A stretch of DNA of 64,000 bases from Hyphococcus formosus (GTDB lineage Bacteria > Pseudomonadota > Alphaproteobacteria > Caulobacterales > Parvularculaceae), in assembly GCF_046736345.1 (NCBI RefSeq), contig NZ_CP157210.1, forward strand, positions 2,232,001 to 2,296,000, given 5' to 3'. Below are positions 63,095 through 64,000 of the stretch, one piece after another. The stretch's first letter is position 1; every line of letters begins with the position of its first letter. The notes below the pieces were generated by a model. It saw only the letters and a program-made list of their open reading frames with translations, did no database searches and was not told where the DNA came from. The translations under genes and the position numbers were made by a program.

Positions 63095-64000
63095 AAAATT
63101 ATGTGGCCGCAAATTTGTTATTGGTAATGCTGTCGAGCCTTAGCGCCGTCCTGATTGCGTTATCACTCTTTATTGGGCCAGTCGATATTGGCATTGGCGA
63201 ATCGCTATCTGGTCTGTTCAGTGATAATGGTGCCGTTTCCGCGATCGTGCGCGAGATAAGATTACCCCGCGCACTCGCAGCATGGCTTGCCGGCGCATGT
63301 TTGGGTGCAGCGGGTGCGGGACTTCAGGGGCTATTACGCAACCCATTGGCCGATCCCGGCGTTTTGGGGGTTTCCGCTGCCGCTGCTTTGGGGGCAGTCG
63401 TTGCAATCTATTTTAACATCGCCGCTTTTGCCTTTTGGGTAACGCCATTCGCTGCGATATTGTTCGCAACAATCGCAACCTCGATTTTATATGCGCTCGG
63501 CGCAGGGCGCGTTTCTACGGCGCGATTGATTTTGATCGGCGTTGGCATCTCATCCCTAAGCGGGGCATTGATTTCTCTTGCGATGAATTTGGCCCCGAAT
63601 CCATTTGCCCTTAGCGATTTGATGAACTGGCTATTCGGCACGGTTTCCAATCGGAGCTTTCGAGATATTTTCTTGGTCATGCCGTTCGCCGCATTTGGCC
63701 TTTTCCTTTTGTTAGTGAGCGGTCCCGGTCTTTCGGCTCTCACCTTAGGCGAAGAAACAGCGGCCAGCATCGGCGCAAATTTAAAGCGCACCCGTCTTTT
63801 CGTCATTGGCGGGGCGTCCGCCCTTGTTGGCGCGAGCGTCGCAATTGCTGGCGCTATCGGCTTTGTCGGCATAGTGGCACCGCATATTGTGCGCGCTTTC
63901 TCTGGGCATAACCCAGCCAGGGTCATTTTGCCGAGCGCCATATTAGGCGGCGCAATCTTAACCGGGGCCGATCTATTAATCCGCATACTTCCGTTTGATC
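63091..64000 (+). CDS. btuC: Cobalamin ABC transporter permease, FecCD/BtuC type (cut by window end)
   Basis: The frame opens at ATG 63091 overlapping the btuF stop and runs off the window after ~303 residues; the family has about 330. Read from the sequence: several hydrophobic helices, IRLPRALAAWLAGACLGAAGAGLQGLLRNPLADPGVLGVS in overlapping blocks (the R-LPR and GLLRNPLADP marks of FecCD permeases), TLGEETAASIGANL (contact helix for the ATPase) and GFVGIVAPHIVR. An ATPase gene (btuD) is expected beyond the edge. Confidence 0.92.
   Translation, partial: MKNYVAANLLLVMLSSLSAVLIALSLFIGPVDIGIGESLSGLFSDNGAVSAIVREIRLPRALAAWLAGACLGAAGAGLQGLLRNPLADPGVLGVSAAAALGAVVAIYFNIAAFAFWVTPFAAILFATIATSILYALGAGRVSTARLILIGVGISSLSGALISLAMNLAPNPFALSDLMNWLFGTVSNRSFRDIFLVMPFAAFGLFLLLVSGPGLSALTLGEETAASIGANLKRTRLFVIGGASALVGASVAIAGAIGFVGIVAPHIVRAFSGHNPARVILPSAILGGAILTGADLLIRILPFD

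Overview
The window looks like a chromosomal segment of a free-living, aerobic Gram-negative alphaproteobacterium. The clues are the gene order tolQ-tolR-tolA-tolB-pal-cpoB-tilS-ftsH-folP-glmM, a serC-serA operon with an RNA leader resembling the serC motif known from alphaproteobacteria, mutS/glnD/murJ/trpS in a row, a bacterial coq4, and HxlR, PhzF and Sel1-type accessory genes. I would not go below class level. No rRNA, tRNA, CRISPR array, insertion sequence or prophage was recognised. Most housekeeping genes lie on the minus strand.

Layout. (1) 1-1562: a class I/II aminotransferase cut by the window edge, then a very small operon (ribbon-helix-helix protein plus a 38-residue lysine-rich peptide) behind a textbook promoter whose -10 lies inside a perfect palindrome, then an acidic lipoprotein built of 11-residue repeats. 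(2) 1590-6690: a thiamine-linked region with two TPP riboswitches. One leads a four-helix membrane protein and thiC. The other leads an exported phosphodiester-glycosidase-like protein followed by an exported M20 peptidase, a pairing I do not know. (3) 6868-17300: membrane-anchored thioredoxin-fold protein, purA, serC-serA, thiD and a set of small accessory genes. (4) 17303-28923: glmM, folP, ftsH, tilS and the complete Tol-Pal system with ybgC. (5) 29041-35139: a GT61-like protein, ruvCAB, a Sel1-repeat protein, thiE, coq4. (6) 35286-40572: the glycolytic/pentose-phosphate operon tkt-gap-pgk-fba, with divergent DUF4164-zapA. (7) 41304-53309: gpmA, isoaspartyl peptidase, QEGLA-motif protein, trpS, murJ, glnD, Sel1 protein, mutS. 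(8) 53459-59771: YgjP-like metallopeptidase, PBP1A, TetR regulator, OmpA, M28 peptidase. (9) 59984-64000: a 43-residue membrane peptide and a cobalamin-riboswitch-controlled vitamin B12 uptake operon (btuB-btuF-btuC, last gene cut by the window end).

The window therefore joins central carbon flow (tkt, gap, pgk, fba, gpmA), serine made from 3-phosphoglycerate (serA, serC), vitamin supply under RNA control (thiC and an unusual second thiamine-responsive unit; B12 uptake), envelope maintenance (Tol-Pal, OmpA, PBP1A, MurJ, FtsH, ZapA) and DNA repair (RuvABC, MutS). The best candidates for something undescribed are the TPP-riboswitch unit at 4214-6620, the riboswitch-controlled membrane protein ahead of thiC, and the RHH/basic-peptide operon at 623-1021. 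All functions come from reading sequence and motifs; no database search was run.
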